Assembly: GCF_029338515.1 (NCBI RefSeq)
Contig: NZ_CP119988.1
Coordinates: 4,216,001-4,280,000 of the forward strand
Reading direction: 5' to 3'
Length of the DNA stretch: 64,000 bases
From: Haloglomus litoreum
GTDB taxonomy: Archaea > Halobacteriota > Halobacteria > Halobacteriales > Haloarculaceae
Below, in pieces: positions 61,390-64,000 of the stretch. A model generated the notes under the pieces. That model did no database searches and was not told where the DNA came from. It saw nothing but the letters and a program-made list of their open reading frames with translations. The stretch's first letter is position 1, and every line of letters starts with the position of its first letter. A program made the translations under genes and the position numbers.

Positions 61390-62320
61390 CGGACCGGTCC
61401 TCGCTGGGGTGGCGGCTGGCGGGCGATGCTCGCGGCTCGGGCGCCGGCTTCCGCGCCTCGATCCGCGCCGCGACGATGTAGTCGCTCAGGTCACGCTCAG
61501 CATCCCAGTCGCGGATGAACGTCTCGCTCTCCGCCTTCGGCTCGATGGAGACGTCGGTGAATCCCGCGTCGGTCAGCATCGTCTCGAGTTCGGGGATTGC
61601 CACCGCCCCCGCCACGCAGGCAGCCACCGAGGTCGGGTCGGCCCGACGGGCCTCGGGAATCGTGGCGGTCAGGACGACGTCCGAGATGGCGATTCGACCA
61701 CCCGGCCGGAGGACGCGGTACGCTTCCCGGAAGACGCGGGGCTTGTCGGGCGAGAGGTTGACGACGCAGTTCGAGATGATGACGTCGATGGACTCGTCGG
61801 CGACCGGCAGGTGCTCGATCTCGCCGAGTCGGAACGACACGTTCGAGGCCTCGTTCGCCTCGACGTTCGCCCGCGCTCGCTCGACCATCTCGGGCGTCAT
61901 GTCGACCCCGATGACCTGCCCCGCCGGACCGACCTCTCGGGCGGCGAGGAAGCAGTCGAAGCCACCGCCGGAGCCCAGGTCGAGCACCGACTCACCCTCG
62001 CTCAGTTCGGCGATGGCCGTCGGGTTTCCACAGCCCAGGCCCAGGTTCGCTCCGTCCGCGACGCGCTCGAGGTCGTCGGCGGAGTAGCCCAGCGCTTGGG
62101 CGTGACTGCCGCTCGGGGCATCGCCACAGCAGGACGACTCGTCCGCCGCGGGGTCGGTACCGGCGACCGAGTCGCGTCCTGTCGACAGGGCACCGCTGCA
62201 GCAGGAGTCCCCGTCGCGGTCCGCCGCGATGGTGCCGTACCGCTCTCGCACGGCCTGTCGCTGTTCACTCGGGGAGAGGCCCGCCTCGGCGGTCGATTCG
62301 TCGGTGGACTCCCCGGTCAT
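61382..62320 (-). CDS. arsM: Arsenite S-adenosylmethionine methyltransferase
   Basis: A 312-residue SAM-dependent methyltransferase. An N-terminal segment has Cys pairs (DSCCSG, SSCCGDAPSG). The Rossmann core has VLDLGSGGGFDCFLAAREVG and IGVDMTPEMVERARANVEA; ISNCVVNLSPDK holds the conserved cysteine of ArsM. The C-terminal tail is basic. ArsM methylates As(III) stepwise, making volatile or less-retained methylarsenicals. It overlaps arsR by 4 bp (ATGA). Confidence 0.9.
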   Translation of the reverse strand: MTGESTDESTAEAGLSPSEQRQAVRERYGTIAADRDGDSCCSGALSTGRDSVAGTDPAADESSCCGDAPSGSHAQALGYSADDLERVADGANLGLGCGNPTAIAELSEGESVLDLGSGGGFDCFLAAREVGPAGQVIGVDMTPEMVERARANVEANEASNVSFRLGEIEHLPVADESIDVIISNCVVNLSPDKPRVFREAYRVLRPGGRIAISDVVLTATIPEARRADPTSVAACVAGAVAIPELETMLTDAGFTDVSIEPKAESETFIRDWDAERDLSDYIVAARIEARKPAPEPRASPASRHPSEDRSDE

Positions 62321-62703
62321 AGCACGTCGTCCCTCGTCGTGTCGACCGCCGTCAGGAGCGTCTCGGCACGGGGGGTCGTGGTGTAGTAGCGCCAGCGACC
62401 CTCCTTGCGCCGCTCGACGAGTCCTGCCTGATGGAGCGCACTCAGCGCCCGACTCGTGGAACTCTGGTTCACGCCGAGTTCCGGCTCCAGGTCGCAGGCA
62501 CAGACCTCCTCGTCCGCCGCGGCGAGGAGGCGGAGGGCCTCGTACCGCGTGTCGTTCGCCAGCGCGGAGAACGTCCGTACGTCGAGTTCCACCTCGTGGT
62601 CGGTCAGCTGGTGGGAGACACTCGAACAGCATCCGCCACCCGCGTCCGAGTCGGCCCGCGCATCTCGGCTGTCGACCGTACCGCTGTCCGGGTCGGAGAC
62701 CAT
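62317..62703 (-). CDS. arsR: ArsR-family repressor of the arsM operon
   Basis: A 128-residue regulator. The N-terminus has GGGCCSS, and the winged helix reads FSALANDTRYEALRLLAAAD, then EVCACDLEPELGVNQSSTSR and ALHQAGLVERRKEGRWRYYT. The C-A-C-D-L motif in the recognition region is the ArsR metalloid site. Its own promoter contains the palindrome at 62709-62722, so autorepression relieved by As(III) is likely. The stop overlaps the arsM start by 4 bp. Confidence 0.9.
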   Translation of the reverse strand: MVSDPDSGTVDSRDARADSDAGGGCCSSVSHQLTDHEVELDVRTFSALANDTRYEALRLLAAADEEVCACDLEPELGVNQSSTSRALSALHQAGLVERRKEGRWRYYTTTPRAETLLTAVDTTRDDVL

Positions 62704-62730
62704 ATTCGTATATTCGAATATAAGAATGTA
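62704..62730 (-). promoter_or_regulatory. arsR promoter with palindromic operator
   Basis: TATATTCGAATATA (62709-62722) is a 14-bp perfect palindrome 5 bp upstream of the arsR ATG, flanked by further A/T-rich sequence that may include the TATA box. It fits an ArsR-type operator overlapping the start of transcription. Confidence 0.65.
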
Positions 62731-62870
62731 AGCGTTTCGGCGCCTGGCCGTCCGATACCGGATTTCGGCTCGCTGGAGTATCCTCTCGGCCCCCCTCACG
62801 GCTGAAGCGGGGGCTTCCGCCTTGCATATCTCCAAGAACACAAGCCGGACCCGACCGCCGACCCCCGAAC

Positions 62871-63107
62871 TCAGGCCCTCGTGATCTCGACGTGCCACTC
62901 CCCGGGGGCCGGTTTGGCCGTCTCGTGCTCGAAGCCGCGGTCCTCGAGCACACCGTAGAGCGGCTCCGGCTCGAAGCTGTTGATCAGCAGCAGCGACTCC
63001 CCGTCGGGCAGTTCGTCGAGCGCGGCCATGATGTCCTCGAACGGCTCGCCGTCGATCGCCCGCGCGTCCAGTTCCCTGTCCGGGTCGTCGAATCCTTCCG
63101 AGCGCAT
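62871..63107 (-). CDS. DUF2249-domain protein
   Basis: A 78-residue single-domain DUF2249 protein: ELDARAIDGEPFEDIMAALD, then GESLLLINSFEPEPLYGVLE and EWHVEITRA. The family has a SirA/TusA-like fold and occurs near nitrogen-oxide and copper enzymes in haloarchaea; the exact function is unknown. It is divergent from the multi-domain DUF2249 gene at 63316. Confidence 0.85.
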   Translation of the reverse strand: MRSEGFDDPDRELDARAIDGEPFEDIMAALDELPDGESLLLINSFEPEPLYGVLEDRGFEHETAKPAPGEWHVEITRA

Positions 63108-63315
63108 ACCCGACCGTCGGCACGGGTCGAACTATGCGTTCGCCCGATGATGTTCGTGCCGGGCGAGACCTCGGTAGCTGCCGGCTCGAACCCGAAGGGC
63201 AGTCGCCTCTGCGACCGTCCCGCCGTCGGACCCCCGACTCGACCACCGTCGAGTTCGATGCCGAAGCGATTCGGCACCGGGGTAATACGTCCGCTGCGAG
63301 AACAGGGAGGCCGAG

Positions 63316-64000
63316 ATGGGAACCGAACTCGAGTTACGGGATCGCGCGAGGGAAGAGTACCGCGAACTACTGTTCGACGCGCTGACGGACGCGGATGTCG
63401 GAGAGACCATCGAGATCGTGGCGGATCGAGACCTCGACGTCCACCTCGTTCGGTATCAGATCGAGCGCGACAGGGGCCTGGAGTGGACGTACGCGGACCC
63501 CGATGACGAACCGAGGGAGTTGCAGGTGACGAAAGGCGCCACGCTGGACGGCGACCTCGGGGCCATCGACGTCCGTGACCTGCGACCCCAGCGGCGACAC
63601 CAGGCGCTGCTCACCACCTTCGACGAACTCGAGGTCGGCGAGGGGTTCGTCCTCGTCAACGACCACGACCCGAAGCCGCTGTATCACGAGCTCAAGTCGA
63701 TGCACGGCGACGTGATCGACTGGGAATACAGGAGCCGCGGCTCCGATGGGTGGCGCGTCGAGGTCGTCAGGACTGCCGAATCGGATGCCGTCGACACGGA
63801 CGTCGTCACGCGGTACGACGTCCGGGAGATCCCCAAGGAGGAACGACACCCGACGATCCACCACCGGTACGGGATGATCCCCGAGGGCGGGACGCTGGAG
63901 CTGATCGCCCCGCACGAGCCGCGGCCGCTCCACCGGGAGTTCCACCAGCGATACGGCGACTCGTTCTCCTGGGCGGTCCTCGAGGAGGAACCGGGGCGCT
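63316..64000 (+). CDS. Multi-domain DUF2249 protein, 3' end outside window
   Basis: An open frame of 228 codons runs off the right edge. At least two DUF2249-type units are visible after an N-terminal copy: IDVRDLRPQRRHQALLTTFD with FVLVNDHDPKPLYHELKSMH, and YDVREIPKEERHPTIHHRYG with LELIAPHEPRPLHREFHQRY. ATG 63316 (MGTELELRDRAREEY) is the first start after the divergent gene. Repeated DUF2249 domains in one chain are known in haloarchaea. The role is inferred only from family context. Confidence 0.85.
   Translation, partial: MGTELELRDRAREEYRELLFDALTDADVGETIEIVADRDLDVHLVRYQIERDRGLEWTYADPDDEPRELQVTKGATLDGDLGAIDVRDLRPQRRHQALLTTFDELEVGEGFVLVNDHDPKPLYHELKSMHGDVIDWEYRSRGSDGWRVEVVRTAESDAVDTDVVTRYDVREIPKEERHPTIHHRYGMIPEGGTLELIAPHEPRPLHREFHQRYGDSFSWAVLEEEPGR

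Noticed and set aside
62790-62825. Hairpin GAAGC GGGG GCTTC as an IS200/IS605 end
   Set aside because: The hairpin resembles such ends, but no TnpA/TnpB gene or second end is visible nearby.

Overview
The window comes from a haloarchaeon (class Halobacteria). The predicted proteins are strongly acidic, the DNA is GC-rich in its core parts, and many families are typical of halophilic archaea: bacterio-opsin-activator type HTH regulators, a halocyanin-like copper protein, a HalOD1 domain, element-borne TFB and Orc1/Cdc6, and a DUF6735 protein. Little of it is housekeeping. Most is accessory DNA with several decayed genes, consistent with repeated integration and loss of plasmids or viruses.

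Layout. 1-3.3 kb: a minus-strand sulfate-ester cluster (DUF1450 protein, FGly sulfatase, HTH regulator, alkylsulfatase cut by the window edge). 3.6-4.2 kb: DUF433 antitoxin beside a broken DUF5615 toxin. 4.3-4.8 kb: the 3' half of a tRNA-Leu(UAA) followed by a broken integrase, a classical island boundary. 4.8-32.0 kb: a defence island. It holds an Mrr-like nuclease protein; a divergent four-gene locus (PD-(D/E)XK nuclease and unknown partner facing a class IIG-like methyltransferase and a HEPN protein); an orc1/cdc6 pseudogene; another nuclease; a PLD-SNF2 helicase; a type I CBASS operon with two tandem CD-NTases and a Cap15-like effector; a second large methyltransferase with a separate nuclease; and a sacsin-like ATPase with DUF3883. 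Much of this DNA looks visibly less GC-rich than the flanks.

32.3-43.2 kb mixes ordinary haloarchaeal genes (hydrolase, UspA, MBL hydrolase, TRAM protein, ArsR-type regulator with two membrane proteins, halocyanin) with minus-strand element genes (ArdC, OB-fold protein, small proteins). 43.5-47.6 kb carries a copA remnant, a second HTH regulator, a six-repeat DUF11 lipoprotein and a 5' metG fragment. 47.8-60.9 kb is a mobile-element module: DUF2250 protein, rhomboid, conjugation-type ATPase, histidine kinase, SWIM protein, TFB, DUF6735 protein, primase and a repeat-rich, possibly origin-like region. 61-64 kb has arsR-arsM with a small membrane protein, and DUF2249 proteins.

Four non-protein signals tie regions together. 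(1) A promoter module, a TATA-like box followed at once by a GC-rich palindrome and about 25 nt later by the start codon, precedes at least five minus-strand genes in the 34-39 kb and 55-57 kb regions, including the TFB gene. (2) Two copies of a roughly 100-nt structured element at 39.2 and 58.7 kb share long stems with compensatory changes and an internal GGG/GGG mismatch. (3) An interspersed motif, consensus near GTGACCGACTCGCGC then CTGTAT, recurs more than ten times between 35.8 and 58.6 kb. (4) Imperfect iteron-like repeats lie upstream of the primase. Everything is read by eye; no homology search or folding was run.
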